A stretch of DNA of 64,000 nt from Paratrimastix pyriformis (taxonomy: Eukaryota; Preaxostyla; Paratrimastigidae): assembly GCA_027972325.1 (NCBI GenBank), contig JAPMOS010000014.1, positions 204,001 to 268,000 on the forward strand. Reading direction: 5' to 3'. A program made the position numbers and the translations under genes. Shown piece by piece: positions 1-13,026 of this stretch (position 1 is the first letter of the stretch; every line of letters starts with the position of its first letter). The notes below the pieces were generated by a model, which had not been told where the DNA came from, ran no database searches, and saw nothing but the letters and a program-made list of their open reading frames with translations.

Positions 1-247
1 ATCGGGCCTTGAGGATGAAAAGACCAAATAAAACGCCGGAAAAAATCCAAATAACAATCAGTCCCACGCCCCTTACTCCCATCCCAGATTTCACTCCCGC
101 CTCGATCTAGCAGAAGATTTGGGCTTCGGCCGGGAGAGAGATGTGCGCGACGGGGTTCAGACGTTGCTTGCAGGCCAGTCAGCCAAGTTTCGTGAGTCCC
201 TGCACTGATCAGAACGCACCATTCGATCAGCAGCGCAAAGCAGCGTG

Positions 248-2202
248 TTATGCGCCTCCCTCGGCCCGAGACCGCATGGCCTCACGGATGCGATGCAACA
301 CCAGCGGCACGTCAACCGTCATGGGACCCTCATGGGTCGCATATGGCACTCGAAAACCGAACCAAGGGAGTCCCAGGGCTGTTGCCATGTAGACAAAGCA
401 CAGGGGCGGGTGGAATTCTTCCAGAAACTCGATCACCGGGGTGCCCGCCGGGCAGAACATGATGTTGGTCAGGCCTGCCCCGTGGGGACCCACCACGAGG
501 GCCGCTCGGTGGAAGAGGTCGACCGTGGCAGCCACCTAACACCACCACCCAAAGACAAGATGGGTGCTGTATGAAGAGTGGATAGTGCCGGGGACAGACG
601 GGCAATGCCTCGAACTCGACCGTCTCGTAGCGGGTTCCGTTGAACTCGGCCCGCACGGCGGCCATCAGAGCCGCGTGGTTGGCGACCTCGCGCGATCCCT
701 TCCGTCGGATGACGATGACAGCAGGCGGTCGGGTGTGGTGCAAGTGTCCCTCTCGCCCCACGGCCCCCAGGAGTTCAGCCCGCAGGGCGGCGACCAGGCG
801 CGGGGCCACCCAGAGGCAGCGGGCCGGGCTGGGCATGAGCACCTCTGCGGCGGCGTACGTGTCTGAGTCCGGCACGAAGAAGACCCGGTCGGCGAGCCCC
901 AGCAGGCGAAACAGCTCCTTCATGAAGGAATGCTCGGCGGGTGCCAGAATCACGATGCCGGGACGCGAGCGTAGTTCGGGCAGCAAAGGCACCAGCCGGG
1001 GCAGGGACTCGGCCAAGAAGTGGTAGTAGTTGGTCTAAGACCGGCCAGGAGAAAGCGAAGGAGATGATGAGGGGCAGTCAAGAGGAACGTCTTGAGAGTG
1101 CCGGGAGCGGTTGGTGCTTGCGGAATACGAGTGTGGGACGGACCGCCCACAGGGAGCGCAGCAGCACCACGGTCCCGTCAAAGGCGGCCCACCAGGGCAC
1201 GGGCGGCGTGAGCACCAGGGGCGGCCGCTCATCGGCGCGCCACGTGTTGCAGGACACCTCCGAGCGAAAGAACCCGGTCCCGATGTAGGGCCCGTCAAGG
1301 CCCGGGGAGACAGCGCTCTGCATGCGCATGGTCCAGGCGCGGTAGGGAAGCGCGCGCAGCACGGGCCCATGCATAAAGGCCATATATTCGGCGTCGGCGG
1401 GCAGGTAGTGGGGTTGGGTCGGCAGGGGGTCCGAGCCGCTGTCGTACTCGGGGTGGAAGTCGACAGTCAAGTCCGAGCTATTCAACACACGACCCCCGGT
1501 GATATCCGCCTCTCCGAAGAGGGGGATCGCGATGCGGGCCGGGGGAGGGTTGACTAGGACCAGTTTTTTTTGGGGGGGTTGGAGAAATGGACCAGTGGGG
1601 ATCAGACAGTGATTGACTTGAGTGCGTCCCTGTGGGGGAACAGCCAACCGATTGCAGGGCTTTTGATTGCACTTTGCCTGGTTGTCCAACCACCGATAGC
1701 GCAGAAGGCCTGGAGGATCCGTGGCCCGAAGCGTCTGGGTGACCTGCAGGACCCGGGGTTCCGTCAGCGTGATTTCGGCTTGCCGGCCCGCAATGGAAAT
1801 ACGAGGAAGGCGCGCAAAGCAGGCCATGGCGGGTTCACTCGCCAGAAAAGTGAGCGTGACAAGATCGCCTGGGTGAGCGATAGCGGGGCTCGAATTCAAG
1901 AGGGCCACAGGACACCCCGGCGGGACTGGTCTGAAGCCTGTATAAACCTGAACCAACACTTACTCACCGCTTGGGATTGATTCACGGACAAGTAAAATGG
2001 CTGCTGGGCCGAGCAGGGTGAATGTCAGAACTGCAATTAAAACCCACCGAAGGCACAACGAGGCAGCTCCACAGGAACATCTCAAACCGACACAGAAGTA
2101 TCTTCCATTCCTATCACTCCTGCCGCCAGACGGAACAGAATTGCCCACTGCCGTCGATGGAATGAGAACCCCTGGGATACAGAAACTAACTTGACTTGAC
2201 AT
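248..2202 (-). CDS. Family 61 glycosyltransferase, type II membrane protein
   Basis: Four exons join in frame: 2202-1968, 1937-1129, 1034-600 and 535-248, about 588 residues. The first exon encodes a hydrophobic signal anchor (CLRWVLIAVLTFTLLG) after a short N-terminal tail, as in Golgi type II enzymes. The third exon opens with NYYHFLAESLPRLVPL and the fourth carries VVGPHGAGLTNIMFCPAG, both hallmarks of GT61 (EOGT and xylosyltransferase-like) enzymes; the family transfers sugars to glycoproteins in the ER/Golgi. Intron 1 is only 30 bp (GTGAGT...ACAG), intron 3 is 64 bp with donor GTCTGT. The donor of intron 2 (GTATTC) is inferred from frame and is the least certain junction. The start was chosen as the ATG that leaves a short cytosolic tail; a further in-frame ATG lies seven codons upstream. 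Acceptor and donor sugars cannot be told. Confidence 0.85.
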
Positions 2203-2745
2203 GAATGTCTCCCCCCCTTTCATCGTTCTTCTCCGGCAATTGCCCCATTGTCCCCGGGCCAACACGTTTTTCCCCTTTTTCTTCTCACCATTTCCCCCCC
2301 TCGCCCTTTGTCCTTCCCCCTTTGGTCCCGGAAATCGGAGAAGAGCCCGGTGCGACATGGTCTACTGGGCCGAAAACAACAACAACAACAACAACCCAAC
2401 AACAGAGGGAGCCGTCGTGGACCGCTCCGCCTGGGGTATACAAGTAATTGACCCCACGAGAACGGGCACGAGACGGAAAGATGAACGAGGGAGCCGGAAA
2501 CAAGATGACAAAAAAAAAAAAAAAAGTGCCGCCGGTGACAAGAATGTGATGGCCAAGGCGATCATTGGCCAAGACAACACTCAGGTGCGATCGACATCGG
2601 GACAGAACGACAGTGTCAGCAACAAGACTACGTAAAGCCGTAAAGCCGGATTAAAAGCAACACAGGCGGCGGACAAACATCAACTCACAATACGTCAACA
2701 CCAACTTCAAAACGAGTGTTCAACCTCGGGATTGGAGGCGGCACT
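2203..2745. other. Intergenic region between two minus-strand genes
   Basis: No supported gene. It holds a 22-bp sequence (2247-2268) repeated in inverted orientation at 23580-23601, a CAA-rich stretch near 2377-2402, an A-run at about 2510-2525 and a small hairpin (TGGCCAA/TTGGCCA) near 2550-2575. It should include the glycosyltransferase promoter and the 3' end of the large surface-protein gene. Confidence 0.5.
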
Positions 2746-3291
2746 TTAGCACGAGGTCTGAAGGACCGAGGGGACGGGCTGCAGGGACGTGGGCGTGGGC
2801 GTGGGTGTGGGTGTGGGCGTCGAGGCCCTCGATGATGCCGCCCGTGGGCTGGGCGATGGAACCGGGGATTGAGCGGCCATGTAGGCCGATGGAACCGGGG
2901 AGGGCGAGGCCATAGGGGTGGATGTCGACGGAACCGGGGCGAAGAGGGGCGGCGGGCTCATCATCATGGGCTCGTCCTTGGGTGGCCGGGCCACCCCCGT
3001 GACGACCGTCTTCATCTCCACGGCACCATCCACTTCCTCCCGTGCGGCGGCATCCATCATGATCATCCGATCCACGAGGGCCTGCAGGAGGGCCTGCGAC
3101 TCGGCCCCCTTCAGGATGGCCTGCAGCCGGATCATGGTCGTGTCCTTGACCTGTTTCCGGCAGTCGCACAGGCAGTTGCAGCAGCAGCAGCAGTAGCGGC
3201 CCAGCAGGGAAAGCACCGTGTCCACGCGGGCCTCGTACTGGGACAGGCAGACGGCCCCGATGGTCAGGATCATGCTCAGCATACCGGCCAC
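2746..3291 (-). other. Terminal exon: third membrane segment and Cys/Pro-rich cytosolic tail
   Basis: Hydrophobic MLSMILTIGAVCLS is followed by RYCCCCCNCLCDCRK, a Cys cluster typical of membrane-proximal palmitoylation, then an acidic/hydrophobic helix and a Pro/Ser/Thr-rich tail containing (TP)n. Confidence 0.55.
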
Positions 3292-6200
3292 CTAGAATCA
3301 GCGGTGAGGAGTGAAGTGAGTGACGACTCATTGCAGGGACAAGACGAATGACAGTTGAGGATGACACAAACACCACTTTACTTCCACATCCACATTCGTC
3401 GCTTGCGACAGCCCACGGGTACGCGGGGGTCGTCGGCCAGGCGGACCGATGAGATGGAATCCAGCCAGCCGATGGTGGGCGAGATGGTCTTGACGGTCTG
3501 CGAGGTGGACATCTCGAAGGTCACCTTGAGGGCCACCCCGAGGTTCTCCTTGGCGCCCGCCTTCAACCGGCTCTGCAGTTCGGCCAGGGTGGCGCTGTTG
3601 CCGCTGCTGTGCGAAAGCAGATCATGGTTGACGCCCACCAGGGAGCCGGCCTTGTACGAGTCCGGGATGGCGATGGGCTCCGAGGTGTATTGGTAGACGC
3701 TGCAGGGATGAGGGCAGGGCAGGGCAGGGGCAGGGCATGGGAAGATGGATGAGGAAAGGAATGGTCCGAGGTGTATTGGTAGACGCTGCAGGGATGAGAG
3801 CAGGGCAGGGCAGGAGCAGGGGCAGTGAATGAGATGGGGCCAGACAGACAGCCAGCACCGACAGACAGCCAGCACCGACAGACAGCCAGCACCGAGAGTC
3901 ACCCCCCACGCAACAGATCAGCCACATGGGGGGGGCGGGTGCGGTCAAAGTCCGAGGCGGAGGCAGGCAGGCAGACGTGGGCGTGACCACAGCCACGACA
4001 GCCGACGGCGCAGTGGCGTCCACCTCGGCCGCCAACCCGGTGCCCCCGAGAAAGACTCCGCCCCGGGGGGCCTCGAGCACATCCTCGAAGGTGTGGGTGT
4101 CCGCGGGGTAGTTGACCGAGGCCGCCTGCAGGGCATACCGGATGCGGGTTGCGTAGACGGCACCGTTGGCACCCGTCCCGCTGGGAAGCTCGAGGCGAAT
4201 GTAGGCCGTCGAGTCGGCGTAGCTGCAGTTGGTGCAGAACCACTGGGGGGGGGGGGTGATGAGGCAGGTTGGGCGCGAGAGACGCCGGTGGCGGGCAGGG
4301 CGGGCGACGCTGAGACGGTCGGACGGGTTGTGAAGGGGCATGCCGACCGCCGGCGCAGGTCATGTCGACCACGGGTCGTGACTCCCACAGGTCATGTCAA
4401 CCATCCCATTCCATAGCGACCATCCCGGTCATAGCGACCATCCCGGTCATGTCGACCATCCCATCCCGGTCATAGCGCGACAGACCGAGACGCTGCAGTA
4501 TCTGAGGGCCGGCCCACCGTTGCATGCCATGGAGACGTTGTCCGGGTGGTAGGGCTCCAGCCGGTACAGCACCGCGTTGACGTAGGTCGGGTCGCAGGCA
4601 CCGGTGGACGTGACGCAGGGGCTCAGGGCGCCCTCGAAGACGGCCGTCATGTTGAGGGCCACGGGGAAGGCCGAGGTGGCCTGGCCGTTGAAGCCCGGGC
4701 TCACGTCGACCGAGATGTAGTATGTCCCGTAGACTGGGAGGCGACCAGGAGCAGCAGGGGAGAGAGGATGATTGATTGATTTGCTGATTTGATTTTGCAG
4801 ATTTGATTTTGCCGATTGATTTGCTGACGAGGGGCAGATGACTGGAATGGAGGCGATCGAGGGTGTGAATGAACATGGGGGGGTGGGAGGGGGGTCGTTC
4901 AGGGGGCGGAGGGTCTGGTTCGGGTGGGCTACGGACTGCGAGGCATGACGATGGCGCCCGCGACTGCGACCATCACCAGCACCGTCAGCACCATGCCCAC
5001 ACCGCCCTCGCAGGTCTGGTGCCCGATGCTGACCGTGTGATCCTGCAATAACAACAAAACGGAGAAAAAAAGATTTCATTGATGATTGAGAGCGAAAAAC
5101 CGATGATCAGACATGAGGTTCCCCACCCGTGTCAAGACATTTTCAACCGAGGCGAAAAAGACCGCAGTGGGGGGGAGGCAGGCGGGATAGGAAGAGCACG
5201 TGAAAGGAGAAGGAGAGCAGCGGGTCGGGGATGATGATGCCACCCACAGCACACGACGCTCGCCCACCCAGTCATCCAGTCGTCCAGTCGTCCAGTCATC
5301 CAGTCATCCATCTTCATACATCCTCATCCTCATCTCACCACCAAATCACCCAGTCATCATCATCACCCATCCAATCATCACCACGTCATCACCATCAGAT
5401 CATCCAGTCATCATCATCGTCGACCAATCCATGGTGATGGTGACCTGGTGGGGGGGAGGGCTGGAGAGAGGGCGGATCCACGGACGGGCACATGGTGCTT
5501 GTCGCTGTAGAGCAGGTCCAGGTTGGTGTGCAGGCGCATCATGAACCGGCGCCCGCAGCGGAATGACATGAACATTGCCAGCAGCACGATGTAGGCCACG
5601 CCCACGGCCACCACGGCCAGCACGAAGGTGATTCGGGCCCACAGAACCTGCGGGGCGAGGGAGCAGCAGCGACAGCCGAAGTACCCACCGAATGCGGCCC
5701 GGTGAGTTGTTTGGATGGATAGGCACAGAGAGACGGGGGCAGCCAGAGCGGCACCTTGCATGACATCAGGGGCGGACGGATGACCGAAACAGGATGGACA
5801 CGCGACGGTACAAACCCATGTGCAATCTCAACCCCGGGGGAACCGCACGGCACACTGGCCGATATTCAATCAAGATCTCGGGGATTGTCTCAAAAAAGGG
5901 CGCGACAGCCCCCCACATTCAAGGACCCCCACAACGGCCGGAGCACCACCTCACGCACATGAGTCCGGATCTCACCAGATCCCATGCAGGCACGGCAGAG
6001 CGGGAGGAGTCGGGGACCTTGTCGCCCTGCTGTGCGCTGTTCTGGAAGAGCGGCGTGTGTGTGGGCAGCGCCAGGGTGGTGTTGGCGGCGGCCCGGGCGC
6101 CGAAGGGGCACTCGGTGCTCAGGGAGGACGAAGTCAGGGTGTACCGGGGCACGGTGGTGCTCGCGCTGCGGCGAACGCCGACCCACCAGCGGCCTGTGGG

Positions 6201-9200
6201 TGGGTGAGGGTGGACAGGACAGAAATGAAGAACGACCCACCAGCGGCCTGCGCGCATACGTGTGCGCGTGAGGGTGCGCGCGCGTGCGAAGAAAAGGGTT
6301 GTCCCTGTGCCAATCTGTGAGTGCAAGATGTCTGTGTCAATATCGCGTTCAATCAAATCCGTGAGACTTGGGTCAGAAGCGTTGCGATATGCGAGGACGT
6401 GTGTGTCCGCGCGTGAATGTCTGCGTGAATGTGTCTTTGGTTGTGTGTGTCTCCTCTCCTGTCTGCATGTCAGGCTGCCTGCATGCCTTCCGGACCGGTG
6501 GCGTTGCAGGGGGCCGATGCGAGCAGGGTCGCCGTGGTGGCCGCCTCGGAGAAGGCCGTGATCGCATCCGACTTGGTGGGGCCCCGCTGGACCACCACCT
6601 CAACCTGCGCACAGCCCACATAACCCCCGGGGGATAGCGATGAGTCAATCATCAAGGGTCAGCCCACATAACCCCCGGGGGGAGAGCGATGAGTCAATCA
6701 CCAAGGGTCAGCCCACATAACCCCCGGGGGATAGCGATGAGTCAACGATCAAGGGTCAGCCCACATAACCCCCGGGGGATAGCGATGAGTCATGATGATG
6801 ATTGACTCGTCAAATGGTCAGAGAGTTCTTCGGGCGCGTTGATGCGCGCCACACGAGGCTGGAGGATCGTTAATGGTGTGTGCCGCTAAATAATCGGAAA
6901 GGTCCCATTGAAACGGCCCTCCTTGCAAGAGACGGCCGGCGGCACAAAGACCCTTCGGTGTGAGAGGGTAGGGGAGGGAGCGGAGGGCAGGTGGGGGTTG
7001 CGGACCGGCTGGTCGGCGGACACTTTGAACTGGACGGAGACGTCGCTGCCGATGGTCAGCGAGGACCTGAGTGCGTGGGGGGTCGGTGGGGGTGGGGGCA
7101 GCCAGAGAAAGGCGATGAATCGATGGGGTCCCAGGGAATGGTTGGGCGTGCGAATGATTCGGTTGGGGTTGGGATGATGATGTTGGGAGTTGACGGGGGT
7201 GCCATAATTGGCGCGGAAGACATCCAGGGGGCGATGATGACAATTCGGGGGGTGCTGATGGCAATTCGGGGGTTGGCGCAGCTGCAGACCAGTCATACGC
7301 GTCGGTGAGGAGTTGGCGGCCCGAGGCGGCCCCCAGGGCATCGACCGTCCGGATGGCGGGCGTCTCCTGGGCGGAGGACCAGCCCCAGCCGCCCAGCCGG
7401 TTGCTGGCCGCGGCGCTGGCGAAGCCAAGAGCTGAAAGGAGGAGGAGGAGGAGGAGGAGGTGGTGGTGGAATGGGAGTTGGTGGATGGATGAAGGATCCA
7501 GATTTTCACAGCACGGCAGCAAAGCCACAGCACTGCCCATGGACATAACATGAGAGGAAGCGGCTCTGGACTTTGGCTTCTGGGCATCTGATTTGGAAAG
7601 GCAACCGAAAAGAGGAGGCGGGAGTCTTTGTCAAGTCTCCAGCGAGGGACGGGTGGGTGGCGCGAGATGTGGATGCGATGTTGATGGAAAAGATGATGTT
7701 GATTAGGATTGGATGACGATGACGATGATGATGACGATGATGATGATGATGATGGATGATGGATGATGGTGGTGGTGATGATGATGATGATGATGATGAT
7801 GACTGGATGATGACTGGATGATGACTGGATGATGACTGGATGATGATGATGAGGGTAGTTGTGTGACAGACCGTTGGCCCCCTTGACGAAGCGAACGGGG
7901 ATGGAACTGCCGGTGGTGCCATGGGGTTCCAGCCGCACGGCCCATGTGCCCGCCATCACGAAGGGCGCGAACAGGTCCACCACGCAGGGCGACCCGGGCG
8001 TGCTGAACAAAAATAACAACACAAGCAGGGACGGTGGGTGAGAAGGGCGTTGCGTCGACATCCCCCCCTTTGAAAATTCAAAATTTGAAAAATGGGTTGT
8101 TCTCCCCCCAGGTGGGCAGCCAGCCAGCCAGCCAGACCTGGTGGCCGAGACGGAGGCGCCCGTGCCGGGCTGGAAGGCCGTCAGGGTGAAGGCCACCTTG
8201 GGCGCACCCTCCGTGGGCGTTGCCATCATGCGCACGCTGTACTCCTCATCGCCCACGTGGTCGGCGGCCCCGATGGGGACGTTGAACTGCACGTAGCCGC
8301 TCGAGGGGATGGTGATCAGCTGGCCCGTGGCCGACTCGATGTCCTGGCCGGGGCTCACCGACCCCATGTACTCAGCCACTGCGGGGGTGAAGGTGAGGGG
8401 GTGAGGGGGGCATGAGCAGAGGCAGGCAGGCAGGCAGGGGAGAGGATGACGCGGCAAGGTGGTCCGAGGGGCGGAATCGTTCCAAACTGCCCCACAAACA
8501 AAAATCATAAGAATGCGCCCACAATCGTTCGGAAATGGGCTTGGGTTCCCGCCAGGCCGCTTGCTGGCTGCGACGAATGCCGTCGGCACGGAATTCAATC
8601 GTCTTGGGAGCATGGGCGGAATGATGTGACGCGCGTGGCGGGAAGTTCTGGCCAGGCTTGGTGGTTGTGGTGGTGGTTGGTTGTGGTTGGTGGTGGGGGT
8701 TGGTGGTTGTGGTGGTTGGTGGCGGTTGTGGTGGTTGGTTGTGGCGGTTGGTTGTGTCGTGTAAAGAAGGAACGAAGTAACGGGAAAATAAAACAAAAAC
8801 CAGAGAGGTAGAAGAGACAGCACGAATGTCACTGGCGGTTGGTTGTGGTGGTTGTGGTGGCTGGTTGTGGTGGTTGCGATGCCCAGCTGAGGCGGACCGG
8901 GGCGATAGAGTGCCACCTCCTCACCGGCCGAGAGGAGGGTCACCTCATCGGCCGAGGCGTAGTACAGGGCGAAGGTGGCCTGGGTGGTGACCGAGTCGCT
9001 CTCCTCCCAGGCCTGACTCGAGGCTCGCCACAGGTAGACAAGCACCTAAAAAGGGGGCGGGGGCGGGTGGGGGCGCGGTTGGGTGGAGGGGAGGGGAGGT
9101 GGGCATACGAGAGGAGGGATGTCTCGGTGCAGTCGCGGGGATGGAACAGACGTTCGTCTGGGGTCCTGTGCCGATACAAATGCTGATGCCGATGACTGGA

Positions 9201-9886
9201 TGATGATGACTGGATGATGATGACCGGATGATGATGACTGGATGATGATGACCGGATGATGATGACTGGATGATAATGACCGGATGATGATGATGATTGT
9301 TTGATTGGATGATGATTGGATGATACTGATGACAGCTGGATGCCGATGAACTCGATGGGGGGACGTGAAGCTGCGTGGATGCGTGCGCGCCCACTCGGAG
9401 GGGAGGGGCGAGCGACCTTATCGCTGAGGGTCATGACCAGCCGGGTGGTGGTCGGATTGAAGGTGAGCGCCTGCACCCCCACGGTGCTTCCGGACATGTA
9501 CGCGAGGCCCGTGGGGGCGGCCTCGACCCATGCTCCGGCGGCGGTGCTGTAGTGGAAGGTGCGGAAGTAGCGCAGCGACCAGACGAAGATGTGGGTCGAC
9601 GAGAGGAGGCCCAGGGGCGGGCTCTCCAGGGCGAAGGACTGGGTGGTGTACTTGGGGGCGGTCGAGCTGGCGTCCAGCTGGTAGATGGTGATCTGGGGCT
9701 GGTTGTTGATCCGCTGTGGGAGGGGGTGGATGCGGGGTTGGATGGGGAGGTCAAAAATATGCATGATGAACGATTTGTGCCAATCACGGCGTAGCGCCCA
9801 GACATGAGATGATGATGTTGGTGGTGATGATGATGATTCTGGATGGTGATGGTGATGATGGATGATGATGTTGGTGATGATGATGT

Positions 9887-9937
<51 letters not shown>

Positions 9938-12851
9938 GATGATGATGGCGATGATGATTCTGGATGATGATGATCTGGATGATGATGTTGGTGATGATGG
10001 TGATGATGATGATGTTGGTGATGATGATGATGATCTGGATGATGATGATCTGGATGATGATGATCTGGATGATGATGTTGGTGATGATGATGATGTTGGC
10101 GGTGATGATGATGGCATTGCGCTCATGATGGGCAACCGACGGACCCGATAGACAGTGACAATGGTGCCATCCGTCGATGCCGAGACGCGGCCGACCTGCG
10201 TCGTCCCCGAAGCTGCGGCGGCCGCTGCGGCCGCGGCGGAGGCGCCCTTGGTCGCGCAGCCCTCAACCCACCCATTGGTATTCAGACTGTAGATGGCTGG
10301 ATCGGAGGACTGCAGCGTCATGACAAAGACCACCCCTTGCACGCCCACCGCCACCTGGGCCACCTGCATGGTGGTGTCACACATGGTCACTGTGCGCTCA
10401 TGGGTGAACGTGCCCGTGGCGGGGTCGAGGGCCCACACGGTGAACGAGTTGGTCAGGGCGAAGGCGGTCACGAGCCGGGTGCCCAGCAGGCTCCACAGGG
10501 TCCGCACGTCGGCCCCAAACTGGTTGCTGAAGCCCACGGCGGCCGGGTCGGTGGGCGGTTCAAGCAGCCACCGGTTGGCGACCGTCAGGTGGGACCCAAC
10601 TTGGGTGTAGATGCTCAGGCGGGCCTTGGCGACCGTGCCGACGGTCACAGGGACCAGGGTGGCCACGCTCTCCCCCAGGAAGGCGAACGGAGCCTTAAAG
10701 TACTCATCCACGGGGACCTGCTGTGCCAGCTGCCAGGCGACCCCGTGGTGCGAGGCGCAATCGACACCAGTGAAGCCCAGCGGGCACAGGCAGGCGCCCG
10801 TCTCGATATTGCAGATACCACCGCCCCCGTTGCACTCGCCCAGCGAGGACGAGGGGCAGCTGCGTCGGCCGCAGTTGGCAGATGCCCATCCTTCGGCGCA
10901 GACGCACTGGGCGGTGGCCGGGTCACAGGTGCCGTGGCCCGAGCATGCGTCGGGGCACACAGGGGTCGCGCAGGTGGTCCCGGTGTAGTTCCCGAAGCAC
11001 TGGCAGACGCCCGTGGCAGTGTTGCACGTCCCGTGGGCGATCCCCGAGCAGTCCTCAGGGCAGGCGTGGACCCGCTTGTACAGCGTGTACTCCGGGGACG
11101 AGGGCTGCCGGCGCAGCATGTACCCGGCCGTGGCCACCCGCTGGTATGTCCGCCCCTTGAGCGTGGAGACCCAGTAGCCCTGGTGTTCCATCAGGGGGTA
11201 CTCACCCACGGCCGCGGGGGGGCTGGCGTACCGGACGGCTGCCCGGATGCCGCCGTCTGTGGTCAGCACCGAGAAGGGCACCGCGCCCGTGTCGTCCGTG
11301 TCGAGGACTAGCGGGGTGTCCAGCAGGCTCAGCTGGGTCGACTGAACACGGGTCCATGCGCCGGCGTCTGCGAGTGGGTGAGTGGGTGAGTGGGTGAGTG
11401 TTGTGGGTGAATACATGAGGCACGGGACCTCACCTCACCTCGTCCAAGCGCCCCCTACCCTCCATCCTCTACTGGTTCCTATGGCCAATGCTGGTGAAGG
11501 GTGCGCGAACCTCCCCGGACAAACTGGCGACCCCCTGGTTGGTAAGCCGCCCGGCGAAAAATGACGCGGGGGGGTCCGTTTGGCGCAGACCTGCGGACTG
11601 CCTGTAGAAGGACACCTCGACGGCCGTGAGGGTGGCGGTCTTGGAGGTGAAATAGACGAAGAGCCCCGGGGCGTACAGGGCGCAGGGCACCCGGGGGAAG
11701 CCGCTCACGAAGCCCTTGGCCAGCGAACCCGAGAGGACCGGGTGGTACCTGGGGGTGGGATGTGACCGCGGGACCAGGCCACAGAACGACAGATAGATGT
11801 CAGGATCAAACCACCAAACGCAGGCGCGATACATGGGTGATGTAGCGATAGGGCAATACATTGGGCGACACAAGGGGGCGTACGAGAGCCATACAAGGGG
11901 GATCCGATCCAAGGGCGATACAAGGGCGATGCGCGCATCGCTCGTGTCGGCATGCTACGGACCATGAAGTCTGGCACTTGGTCTGGGGCAGATTGGCCGC
12001 GGCGCTTACCTCGGTCCAGGCCGCCCAGGCGGTCCGGGTGTACAGGTGCAGGGCCGTCCCGTTGCGCAGCAGGAGGCGCTGGTTGCCGCCCACGAACCGG
12101 GTCAGCGAGAGGGCGATCGCGTAGGGGCCCAGGGCCATTTGGCTCGTCAGGGCAAAGGTCCCTGTTGAGAGGATGGGGGGGGGGGGGGGGGCGGACATCG
12201 CAGGGGTATGAGACATACCCCCCTCCGGCCATCCTCACCCCCGATCATCATGCTGTCCTTTCCCGGTGCCGCCGCCACCACCACAAGGTTCGTCCGTCCA
12301 TCCGTCATCCGTCCGTCCGTCCGACCTTACCATCCCCAGCGGAGTGGGGTGGTGCGAGCAAGGGAGCGGGTGCGCCGGGAACAGACCATCGGGACTGCGT
12401 TCCATGGTGATGAGCTCCCCGGTTGCAAGGGATCCGACCAGGGTACCATCCACAAGGAGCAGCTGGCCCACGGCCTGCGAGGCGGCCACAGCCACCAGCG
12501 AGTTCTGCCATGGGGGACAACAAAAAAGAGTGGTTGATGAGAAAGGGCGTCTCTCGGCCAGCCAGTGTGAATAACCCATGGCTGGGATGGTGGCGCGGAG
12601 GCATTGATGGTGGTGGTGGGTGGTGGGTGGTGGGTGGTGGGTGGTGGGTGGTGGGTGGTGGTGGGTGGTGGTGATGATGACGACGGCGCGACGATGATGA
12701 TGATAATAATCGGATTGGTGATGGTGATGAAGGTGGTGATGCCGACGACGACGACGACGAACCTCCCCCAATGAGCGCCGTATTCCATGTCCCGATACCC
12801 GATCTGGGAGTTTGTCAAACGACAAAAACTGTCGCAGCAACATCATCATTC

Positions 12852-12920
<69 letters not shown>

Positions 12921-12961
12921 ATCATCATCCAATCATCATCATCATCATCCAATCATCATCC

Positions 12962-13026
<65 letters not shown>

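Larger units (their letters stand above)
3390..4735 (-). other. Exons for a second ectodomain between membrane segments 2 and 3
   Basis: Exons encode GTYYISVDVSPGFNGQATSA, FCTNCSYADSTAYIRLELPS (acceptor after a 12-C run), and VYQYTSEPIAIPDSYKAGSL continuing to about 3400. N-glycosylation-like sites (NMT, NVS, NCS) support an outside location. An 86-bp tandem duplication lies at the last acceptor. Confidence 0.45.
7855..10740 (-). other. Exons for beta-rich ectodomain with PPC-like strands
   Basis: After the EGF modules, repeated short strands (GVVFVMTLQSSDPAIYSLN, LVTAFALTNSFTVWALD) could be propeller-like blades. Exons at 8110-8385 and 7855-8010 encode PPC-like strands (GYVQFNVPIGAADHVGDEEY; LFAPFVMAGTWAVRLEPHG), typical of surface adhesins. 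Confidence 0.4.

Noticed and set aside
6640-6800. CRISPR-like array from regularly spaced 48-bp repeats
   Set aside because: Tandem minisatellite without unique spacers, inside a eukaryotic intron.
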